This document shows, piece by piece, positions 1-5,785 of a stretch of DNA of 5,785 nt. The notes beneath the pieces are model-generated. The model did not search any database. It was not told the DNA's origin and was given only the letters and a program-made list of their open reading frames with translations. Source of the stretch: Thermodesulfobacteriota bacterium (GTDB taxonomy: Bacteria > Desulfobacterota > Desulfobacteria > Desulfobacterales > RPRI01). Numbering within the stretch: the stretch's first letter is position 1; each line of letters opens with the position of its first letter. The position numbers and the translations under genes were made by a program. The stretch is from assembly GCA_030836965.1 (NCBI GenBank), contig JAUPLM010000375.1, forward strand, positions 1 through 5,785, written 5' to 3'.

Positions 1-1259
1 AAAAGGATTTCGAGAAAATCAGGAAGGAGACCGAGACAAACTACAGGGAGTATCTCAATCCGTTTGCCTTAAGGATGTTCAAAAACGCCGGACTCGATGT
101 GATAGAAGGCAGGAGAGAAGGCGCCTGCGTCTGGGATATTTCAGGCGAGAAGTATATAGACTGCGTCACCGGCGCCGGAATATTCAATGCGGGCAGGCAT
201 AACCGTGAAATAACGGATGCCTTGAAAAAGGCCCTTGATGTATACGATATGGGCGGATGGATAAGCATCATACGGGAAAGGGGCCTTCTCGCGAAAAAAC
301 TTGCCGGGATTACTCCCGGGAACCTTAAATACTCGCTTTTCTGCTGCGGCGGCGGGGAGGCGGTTGAAGTGGCGATCAAGCTTGCAAGGGGGCATACGGG
401 AAAACCGGAGATCATATGCATGGAGAACGGGTATCACGGGGTGACAGGCTTTTCGCTTCCTGCAACAGGACGTGATGTTTACAAGAAGCCCTTTGCACCG
501 CTTACTCCCGGATACATCCATGTTCCATTCAATGATTTAGCCGCCGTAAAATCCGCCATAACAAAAGACACCGCAGCCGTGCTCCTTGAACCTGTTCAGG
601 GCGAAGGCGGAATCCGTCCTGCTGATGATTCCTATCTTGCGGAACTTAGAAAGCTCTGCACCGAAAATGAAATACTTCTAATATTCGATGAAGTCCAGAC
701 CGGCTTCGGACGCACCGGAAAGATGTTCTGCGCCGAGCACAGCGGGGTTACTCCCGACATAATGGTGCTTGCGAAATCGATGTCTGGCGGGATTTATCCG
801 ATATCATGCGCGGTCTTTACGGAAGAAATCAGCGATTTTCTCTATTCCCATCCTTTTATCATAATAAATTCATTCGGGGGAACCTCCCTTGCCTGCCTTA
901 CGGCCCTTGCCGCCATAGAATACATTGAAAAAAATAATCTTCCTGAACGCGCGGCGCGGATGGGGAAAAGATTCATGGAAGGTCTCCTGGCGCTTAAAAA
1001 GGATTATCCGGAACTGGTAGTGGATGTGCGGGGAAAAGGCCTCATGCTCGGAATAGAGTTTCCGGAAGATAGCATAGGCCCGAGAATGGCCTGCCTTTTG
1101 AAGAAATACGGCGTTATCTCGATATACACCTTCAATAATCCGAAGATTATAAGGATCATGCCCTCTCTTGTTATAACCGGAGAGGAGGTTGATTTCGTAA
1201 TAGACGCGTTTGATAAATCTTTGAAGGAGATAAGAGAACAGGAAGCAAGACATAAATAA
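1..1259 (+). CDS. Class III PLP-dependent aminotransferase, 5' partial
   Basis: This is a fold-type I, class III (ornithine/acetylornithine/4-aminobutyrate type) aminotransferase, a cytoplasmic enzyme that moves an amino group from an amino acid or amine to a 2-oxo acid. Numbering from the Met at 75: the PLP phosphate-binding segment is [14 protein letters not shown] (92-105), NGYHG (118-122) stacks on the ring, Asp205 in [12 protein letters not shown] contacts the pyridine nitrogen, and Lys234 in LAKSMSGG is the Schiff-base lysine. FGGTSLAC (267-274) supplies the second phosphate contact, and [13 protein letters not shown] closes the C-terminal domain. Length and motif order are complete from there on. 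The frame is open from base 3 and reads [10 protein letters not shown]...YLNPFALR, a typical family N-terminus, so the Met at 75 is probably internal and the real start lies left of the window; AAGG just before that ATG is too close to act as a ribosome site. The glycine-rich loop reads CGGGEA where NSGAEA is commoner. Substrate is unknown; the permease behind it hints at an amino acid or polyamine. Confidence 0.93.
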   Translation, partial: KDFEKIRKETETNYREYLNPFALRMFKNAGLDVIEGRREGACVWDISGEKYIDCVTGAGIFNAGRHNREITDALKKALDVYDMGGWISIIRERGLLAKKLAGITPGNLKYSLFCCGGGEAVEVAIKLARGHTGKPEIICMENGYHGVTGFSLPATGRDVYKKPFAPLTPGYIHVPFNDLAAVKSAITKDTAAVLLEPVQGEGGIRPADDSYLAELRKLCTENEILLIFDEVQTGFGRTGKMFCAEHSGVTPDIMVLAKSMSGGIYPISCAVFTEEISDFLYSHPFIIINSFGGTSLACLTALAAIEYIEKNNLPERAARMGKRFMEGLLALKKDYPELVVDVRGKGLMLGIEFPEDSIGPRMACLLKKYGVISIYTFNNPKIIRIMPSLVITGEEVDFVIDAFDKSLKEIREQEARHK

Positions 1260-1260
1260 C

Positions 1261-1335
1261 GGAGTCAGAATTCAGAATATAGAATACAGAAGAAAAACGA
1301 TACCGTGTTTATTCTGGATACTGGATACTGGCTCC
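1261..1335. repeat. Imperfect inverted repeat in the aminotransferase-permease spacer
   Basis: The left arm GGAGTCAGAATTCAGAAT (1261-1278) and the right arm ATACTGGATACTGGCTCC (1318-1335) can pair over 18 positions with 14 Watson-Crick pairs, two G-U pairs and two A-A mismatches, leaving a 39-base loop. The right arm includes a perfect tandem 7-mer, GGATACT twice (1316-1329). GAATACAG in the loop (1282-1289) echoes the complement of CTGTATTC just beyond the right arm. It begins two bases after the aminotransferase stop. There is no T-run directly after the right arm, so it is not a classic intrinsic terminator. It looks like a dispersed intergenic repeat or an mRNA stem-loop; the function is not known. 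Confidence 0.5.
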
Positions 1336-1426
1336 TGTATTCTCATACTTCGTTGCACTCGCCCCGAACATATGGCTTCGCACGAAAAATATTTTTTTAG
1401 GGACCCCATAGACAGGATTAAAAACT

Positions 1427-2809
1427 ATGACTGAATTAAGACGCGCTGTCGGTTTGAGAACCGTTGTTTCAACGGGAGCCGGAATGGCCCTTGCCACTGT
1501 TACCTATGTTTCATTTATTGAACTTGCGAGCTACCTTGCCGGAAACTCATCCTGGATAGCGATACTTACGGCAGGAATAATGGCCGTGCTTGCCGGGTCA
1601 TGTTTTGCCGAACTCAATTCGATGTATCCGACTGCGGCCGGCATAAAGCTTTTTATAGAAAAAGCCTTCGGTGAAAAGGCTGCTATCATCATTGCTGGAG
1701 TCTATGTTTTAGGGCAGCTTTCAATTGTAGGTGCTGAAATATTCATACTTTCCCAGGGAATTACACAGGGCTTCCCGGCCATAAATCCCTTGGTTTTTGC
1801 GGCATTTTTTATTCTGATACTCTTTTATCTCAATTTAAGAGGCATAAAATTTGCCGGAGCAACGCAGGACATAATGGGATATGTGATGTTTACCGGACTT
1901 ATCATAGTATCTCTTTACGGCTTTTACCGGATAGATTTCCAGTTTTCAAATCCGTTTGAAATCGGTACTCTTGACGGCTTCATCCAGGCCGTGGCAATCG
2001 GCATCTCCTGCTTCATAGCATTCGAATGGGTAATAACAATGTCTGAAGAGGTAACGGATGTTAAAATAATTCCGAAGGGAATGATGCTTGCCCTTGGGCT
2101 TCTTGCCATAACCTACGCGGTTTTTTCAATGGCGATGACCTCTGTTTTGAGCAAAGAGGAACTCGGATGGGTACTAAAGCCCGAAGGCCTTCCGATTCCC
2201 CATATTCTTTACGGGAAAAAGCTTCTCGGAAATTTCGGGCTCTATTTCATGATAGGGATGGCCCTTTTCGCATCTCTGACATCAATCAATGCCGGGCTCA
2301 TGACCTCATCGAGGTTTCTTTATGCAATGGCAAGAGACTGGTCTCTTCCAAAATTCATGGCAAAGCTCCATCCGGTATATGCTACACCCTGGGTAGCTAT
2401 GGTCGTAGTTACACTTTATTGCGTAGCGGTAACGGCATTCGGCTTCATCACCCGCTATATTCTCTGCATGATCCTCATAATAGCGGCGGCGGAGTGCATG
2501 ATATATATCGTGATTGCTCTTTGCGTGATACGGCTGAGACGGAAAGAACCTGACAGGGAGAGGAGTTTCAGGATTAAAGGCGGCATTGCCGGCCCGATAC
2601 TTGTTATACTTATTTACGGGGTGGTCGGAGGTTTTATTCTTTTCGGACCCGTCAAGCCGCAGGATGTAATCGACCAGAAAATTGCTCTCTTTTTTATCCT
2701 GGGCCTTCTTTTTCTGGCAACCTTTTATGTATTTGCCCTTCTTCCGGGTATGAGGGAGAAATACCGCAAGCAGGCTGAGGCGAGGAGCCCGCGCAGAAGA
2801 AGAAAATGA
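1427..2809 (+). CDS. APC-superfamily amino acid/polyamine permease
   Basis: This 460-residue inner-membrane protein is a secondary transporter of the amino acid-polyamine-organocation superfamily. Twelve hydrophobic segments can be read, roughly at residues 12-35, 42-63, 85-112, 119-138, 148-168, 184-206, 216-240, 267-292, 320-341, 343-368, 386-407 and 417-440. Helix 1 carries the unwound glycine motif STGAGMALA (15-23). Helix 6 ends in FIAFEWVITMSEEVTD (196-211), the family's F-E...EE signature. LMTSSRFLYAMARDWSLP (291-308) followed by HP.YATPW is the conserved loop after helix 8. Length is normal for the family. The ATG at 1427 is chosen because the protein starts with a short charged N-terminus (MTELRRAVGLRT) and AGGA lies at 1414-1417, nine bases upstream. 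The C-terminus is very basic (RSPRRRRK). The stop codon TGA is also the first three bases of a repeat element. The gene follows the aminotransferase on the same strand after 167 bp, which suggests a shared substrate pathway; the actual cargo cannot be told. Confidence 0.92.
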   Translation: MTELRRAVGLRTVVSTGAGMALATVTYVSFIELASYLAGNSSWIAILTAGIMAVLAGSCFAELNSMYPTAAGIKLFIEKAFGEKAAIIIAGVYVLGQLSIVGAEIFILSQGITQGFPAINPLVFAAFFILILFYLNLRGIKFAGATQDIMGYVMFTGLIIVSLYGFYRIDFQFSNPFEIGTLDGFIQAVAIGISCFIAFEWVITMSEEVTDVKIIPKGMMLALGLLAITYAVFSMAMTSVLSKEELGWVLKPEGLPIPHILYGKKLLGNFGLYFMIGMALFASLTSINAGLMTSSRFLYAMARDWSLPKFMAKLHPVYATPWVAMVVVTLYCVAVTAFGFITRYILCMILIIAAAECMIYIVIALCVIRLRRKEPDRERSFRIKGGIAGPILVILIYGVVGGFILFGPVKPQDVIDQKIALFFILGLLFLATFYVFALLPGMREKYRKQAEARSPRRRRK

Positions 2810-2951
2810 GACCTTTGCATAACGCCCCCTTTTGCCCGATTCCTGCGTCATGCTCAAATTTTAATCCTCGAAATACTTGCATGTATTCCTGCGGTTAAAA
2901 TTATCGCCTTCCTTGTACTTGGACAAAATTGGGCATTCTTCAAAGGTCTCA
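2807..2951. mobile_element. MITE-like element with terminal inverted repeats, no coding capacity
   Basis: This 145-bp segment begins TGAGACCTTTG (2807-2817) and ends CAAAGGTCTCA (2941-2951), a perfect 11-bp inverted repeat. With gaps excluded the similarity runs inward: 24 of 31 positions match between 2808-2838 and the complement of 2920-2950. The centre is a long hairpin (2857-2902). No transposase or plausible reading frame is present, so any mobility would depend on an enzyme encoded elsewhere. A flanking AA on both sides (2805-2806, 2952-2953) could be a 2-bp target duplication but is too short to carry weight. The left terminus includes the permease stop codon. Identification as a transposon-derived element is inference from structure; a large repetitive extragenic palindrome is the alternative. 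Confidence 0.6.
2857..2902. repeat. Central hairpin of the MITE-like element
   Basis: The arms 2857-2876 and 2883-2902 pair over 20 positions around the 6-base loop TTGCAT. The outer eight pairs are AATTTTAA with TTAAAATT, and the inner five are AATAC with GTATT. The seven positions between hold three mismatches (C-C, C-U, A-C), two G-U pairs and two ordinary pairs. It lies between two convergent genes and might slow transcription in both directions, but no uridine tract follows on either strand, so it is not called a terminator. Confidence 0.6.
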
Positions 2952-3060
2952 AAGTAAATCGGAAGATTTGATTTCTAGTTTTTCTCTTTTAACCAGAAAC
3001 CGAAATCGTAATTGCGGTTTTCCTTGAGCTTGCCCAAAATTGCCTATTTCCGCATTGGGA

Positions 3061-3100
3061 ACGTGTTCTTATCCAAAATTGGACGCTCTTCAAAGGTCTC
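3061..3100. repeat. Second copy of the MITE-like right end
   Basis: Positions 3061-3100 match 2911-2950 in 31 of 40 positions without gaps, at an offset of exactly 150 bp. The outer 27 bases, from CAAAATTGG to CAAAGGTCTC, differ at three positions. No matching left terminus (GAGACCTTTG on the + strand) lies between 2951 and 3060, so this is either a solo end, a decayed element or a partial duplication. A weaker inner match at 3022-3047 (19 of 26 against 2911-2936, sharing CAAAATTG) supports repeated rearrangement here. Confidence 0.6.
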
Positions 3101-3105
3101 TAATC

Positions 3106-3137
3106 TTGAACCCTTGAATCCTCGACCCCTCGAACCC
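3106..3137. repeat. Four degenerate tandem 8-mers
   Basis: Four consecutive octamers read TTGAACCC, TTGAATCC, TCGACCCC and TCGAACCC, consensus T(T/C)GA(A/C)(C/T)CC. They end eight bases from the fdhA stop codon (complement of 3145-3147), so they lie in the 3' untranslated region of the fdhA message. No function is apparent; a slippage-derived intergenic array is the simplest reading. Confidence 0.6.
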
Positions 3138-3144
3138 TATTGTT

Positions 3145-5785
3145 CTATGCCGCTTTTGACAGCTTTACGGCGCAGACCTTATATTCCGGTATCTTTGCCA
3201 CAGGATCGAGTGCGGCATTGGTCAGCTTGTTTGCCGCTGATTTCGCAAAATGAAACGGGATAAAAACGGTGCCGGTGACAGCAGTCGGCGAGATTTTCAC
3301 TTTTGCGGTTATATCTCCTCTCCTTGAGGCAACCTTTGCAATTGATCCGTCTTCCAGGCCGAACTTTTTGGCATCCGCTTGTGAAATTTCAACAAAGTTT
3401 TCAGGCGCTCTTTCATTGAGCCCTTCAGTTTTCATTGTCATGCTGCCTGTGTGATACTGGTAAAGGAGCCGCCCCGTAGTGAGGTAAACCGGATATTCAT
3501 CATTGACCTGTTCCGCCGGCGGAATATAATCAATTGCATGGAAAACACCTTTACCGGCCGGGAATGTCTGAGTGTGGAGAACCGGCGTCCCGGGATGATC
3601 CTTAGCGGGACACGGCCAGTGAATACCCACACTGTCTATCCGGTCATAATTTATTCCTGCGTAAGACGGAGTCACCTTTGCAATTTCATCCATTATTTCA
3701 CTGCTGCTTTTATATGACATGGGGTAACCCATCCGGGTTGCTATCTCACCGGTGATTTGCCAGTCCTGCCTCGCTTCTCCGGGCGGTTCGACCGCTTTTC
3801 TTACACGCTGCACCCTGCGTTCCGTGTTTGAAAAAGTCCCGTCTTTTTCCGCAAAACATACAGAAGGAAGAACGACATCTGCAAGCTGCGCCGTCTCCGT
3901 CATAAAAATATCCTGCACTGCGAGAAACTCAAGGTTCTTTATGCTTTTTTCGGCATGATTAAGATCCGGATCGGAAACAAGCGGGTTTTCACCGACTATA
4001 TACAGGGCCTTCAGAGATTTATCGTGCGCTTTTGGAATCATCTCGGTGACTTTCAATCCGGGCTTGTCCGGAAGATCGGTAACGCCCCACGCATCCTCCA
4101 TCTTTTTTCTTACCGCGGGGTCCGCGACCTTCTGGTAGCCGGAAAAAACATCAGGAAGTCCGCCCATGTCGCAGGCTCCCTGAACATTATTCTGTCCCCG
4201 GAGAGGATTTACACCCCCCCCTCTGATGCCGAGATTGCCGCACAACATGGCAAGATTTGCCAGGGACTTCACATTGTCGGTTCCGGTTGTATGCTGGGTA
4301 ATGCCCATGCAGTATAAAATAGCGCCGGCTTTTGCCCCTGCATACAGCCTGGCAGCTTCAGCCAGATTTTGGGCCGGGATTCCCGTTATTGTTTCAACAT
4401 ATTCGGGAGTATATTTTTCAACAGTCTTTTTTAACTCTTCGAAACCGGTTGTCCGGTCCTCGACAAATTTTTTATCGTAAAGGCCTTCTTTTATGATGAC
4501 ATGCATCATACCGTTTATCCAGGCCACATCCGCGCCAAGATTCGGGCGCAGCCACATGTCCGCAAAACCCGACATTTTTATGCGTCTCGGATCAACAACT
4601 ATCAGTTTTGCTCCTTTATATTTAACCGCCCTTTTTACATAAGAGGACAAAACGGGGTGGTTTTCAGTAGTATTTGAACCTGTCAGCAAAATTACATCCG
4701 CTTCTTCCACATCCCCAATCGTATTTGTCATTGCCCCGCTTCCGAATGCCGCGGCCAGACCGGCCACTGTGGAGGAATGTCAGAGACGGGCGCAATGGTC
4801 GACATTGTTCGTTTTAAGCACCGCCCTCGCGAATTTCTGGACAATGTAATTTTCTTCGTTTGTTATTCTTGCTGAGGTCAGCACTCCTATGCTGTCCGGA
4901 CCGTGCTTTTCCTTTATTTCACCGAGTTTTCCGGCAACAAGAGAGAGCGCTTCGTCCCAGGAAGCTTTCCTGAACTCGCCGTTTTCCTTTATAAGCGGTT
5001 CCGTCAACCGTTCGGGGGAATTGATGAAATCAAATCCGTATCTTCCCTTTACGCAGAGGCTCCCGAAATTCGGCGGCACATCCTCGACTCCGGTTACCTT
5101 CACAACTCTGTTGTAATGTACATGGAGGTAGAGCTGGCATCCCACCCCGCAATAGCTGCATGTTGTTCGGATTTTCTTTGTTTTCCAGTTTCTGGTTTTA
5201 TATGTGCTTTTCTCAACAAGAGCACCAACCGGACATGCCTGGACGCATTCTCCGCAGAATACGCAATCCGAATCCTTAAGATGCCTGTCTCCGGCTGCTA
5301 TGATTTTGGTGGATGAACCTCTGTAGCCTATGCTTATGGCATTGTTTACCTGCACCTCGTTGCACGCCTGCACGCAGCGGCCGCATAAAATACACTTGGA
5401 AAAATCCCGTATGATAAAAGGATTATCAAGCTCCGGAGGATATAGAGTGTCGGTTTTGGGAAACCTGTCTCCCTTAACCTGGTATCTGTAGGCAAGGTCC
5501 TGAAGAGTGCAGGTTCCGCAAGCCGGGCAGCATTCTCCGGCGTCTGAGCCGCCTATGTCGCAGTTATGGTTACCTGATGAGAGAAGAAGCTGAATGATGA
5601 GACGCCGCGCTTCGACAACAGGCGCCGATTCCGTGAATACGACCATGTTCTTCGAAGCCGGAGTGGAGCAGGAAGGCATAAGGCTTCTGGCCCCTTTAAC
5701 CTCAACAACGCAGATCCGGCATGCGCCTGTCGGAACAGTCCTTTTCAGATAACATAATGTCGGAATATCAATGCCGTTCCGCCTG
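3145..5785 (-). CDS. fdhA: Selenocysteine formate dehydrogenase catalytic subunit, 5' partial
   Basis: This is the molybdo- or tungstopterin subunit that interconverts formate and CO2. The visible part is 879 residues, numbered from the first full codon (5784-5782), with the TGA at 4782-4780 read as Sec335. In order: a 2Fe-2S domain (Cys11, 22, 25, 39); a NuoG-like His/Cys cluster region (His73, Cys75, 85, 86, 89, 92); two 4Fe-4S motifs (Cys131/134/137/141 and 174/177/180/184); the catalytic-domain 4Fe-4S motif CSYCGVGC (Cys209, 212, 216, 244) with Lys246; then CARLUHSSTVAGL with Sec335 and His336. Arg529 in GVNPLRGQNNVQG matches the catalytic arginine of E. coli FDH-H. The pterin-binding C-terminal domain starts near 764 (YPVYLTTGRLLYQYHTGSMT) and ends LTNAALDPVAKIPEYKVCAV. 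There is no Tat signal, as far as visible, so a cytoplasmic enzyme is likely. By family knowledge, this layout passes electrons to NAD(P) or ferredoxin via NuoE/NuoF-like partners, probably encoded upstream (right of the window). Perhaps 15-25 N-terminal residues are missing. Confidence 0.96.
4751..4782 (-). promoter_or_regulatory. Bacterial SECIS element in fdhA
   Basis: Directly after the UGA, GTGGCC (4767-4762) pairs with GGCCGC (4756-4751) in a six-pair stem that includes one U-G pair and has the loop GGTCT. The loop and following base give GGTCTG, beginning 18 bases after the UGA. In E. coli fdhF the GGUCUG segment recognised by SelB lies the same distance behind its UGA. This hairpin would recruit the SelB-tRNA(Sec) complex so that the UGA is decoded rather than ending translation. 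The structure was folded by eye. Confidence 0.85.
4780..4782 (-). other. In-frame UGA selenocysteine codon of fdhA
   Basis: On the − strand the frame reads Asp-His-Cys-Ala-Arg-Leu-TGA-His-Ser-Ser-Thr-Val-Ala-Gly-Leu without any frame change across the TGA. E. coli FDH-H has CCAR-V-Sec-H-G-P-S-V-A-G-L at the same place, so the TGA sits exactly at the metal-binding residue. Conventional gene callers would split the gene here and begin a false second gene at the GTG (4767-4765). Confidence 0.97.

Larger units (their letters stand above)
2810..3144. other. Non-coding convergent spacer filled with repeats
   Basis: These 335 bp separate the convergent 3' ends of the permease and fdhA. From left to right they hold the MITE-like element up to 2951, a low-complexity AT-rich stretch with a weak hairpin (2971-2980 with 2991-3000, 8 of 10 positions pairing, loop TTTCTCTTTT), a weak and then a clear second copy of the element's right end (3022-3047 and 3061-3100), and four tandem 8-mers (3106-3137). 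I see no RNA gene, no convincing protein gene and no intrinsic terminator with a T-run for either flanking gene. Confidence 0.7.

Noticed and set aside
75..77. ATG at 75 as the start of the aminotransferase
   Set aside because: The frame is open upstream to the window edge and the upstream residues look like the family N-terminus (YLNPFALR before MFKNAGLDV). No ribosome site at suitable spacing precedes this ATG.
1353..1376. Promoter for the permease from TTGCAC at 1353-1358 and TATGGC at 1371-1376
   Set aside because: The spacing is only 12 bp and the -10 match is poor.
2306..2882. Antisense open frames under the permease 3' half and the repeat element
   Set aside because: They are shadows of the permease coding frame, with no recognisable domain and no ribosome site.
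2857..2902. Bidirectional intrinsic terminator for the convergent genes
   Set aside because: The hairpin is AT-rich at its base with mismatches, and neither strand shows a T-run after it.
2807..3137. CRISPR array
   Set aside because: The repeats are degenerate, of differing lengths and partly inverted, with no regular spacers and no cas genes.
3012..3263. Open frame of 83 codons on the + strand
   Set aside because: Its first half covers repeats and the second half lies antisense to the conserved end of fdhA; composition is not protein-like.
3955..4480. + strand open frames opposite fdhA
   Set aside because: They are antisense to strongly conserved fdhA segments and resemble no known protein.
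4765..4767. GTG start of a separate formate dehydrogenase C-terminal gene
   Set aside because: It is the Val of the conserved Sec-H-S-S-T-V-A-G-L motif, five codons after the Sec codon, in the same frame as the upstream segment.

Overview
The window holds three protein genes: two on the + strand at the left, and one on the − strand that fills the right half and runs off the edge. The key result is that the right half is a single selenocysteine-containing formate dehydrogenase catalytic subunit. It looks like two adjacent open frames only because the in-frame TGA at 4782-4780 encodes Sec. A bacterial SECIS hairpin sits directly behind that codon. The organism is therefore a bacterium with selenocysteine machinery and anaerobic formate metabolism. 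The NuoG-like iron-sulfur architecture of the enzyme, moderate GC content and repeat-rich spacers would suit a Desulfobacterota-type or other strict anaerobe, but that placement is inference and the lineage cannot be fixed from this window.

Left (1-1259): a class III PLP-dependent aminotransferase, cut at its 5' end by the window edge. Then comes a 167-bp spacer with an imperfect inverted repeat. At 1427-2809 there is a 12-helix APC-superfamily amino acid/polyamine permease on the same strand. The pair suggests uptake and transamination of one amino acid or amine; the substrate cannot be read from sequence.

Middle (2810-3144): a 335-bp non-coding stretch between convergent genes, built almost entirely of repeats. 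It contains a MITE-like element (2807-2951) with perfect 11-bp termini and a long internal hairpin. Its left terminus includes the permease stop codon. A second copy of the right end lies exactly 150 bp further on, with a weaker third match between them, and then a four-unit array of degenerate 8-mers just beyond the fdhA stop codon.

Right (3145-5785, − strand): fdhA, with a 2Fe-2S domain, a His/Cys cluster region, two 4Fe-4S ferredoxin motifs, and the molybdopterin catalytic domain with Sec, His, Arg and Lys active-site residues. The N-terminal end lies outside the window. This arrangement belongs to cytoplasmic formate dehydrogenases that pass electrons to NAD(P) or ferredoxin through partner subunits. 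Such partners would lie to the right, out of view.

No previously undescribed system is evident. The most useful points are the Sec recoding and the composite repeat region whose end coincides with the permease stop codon.
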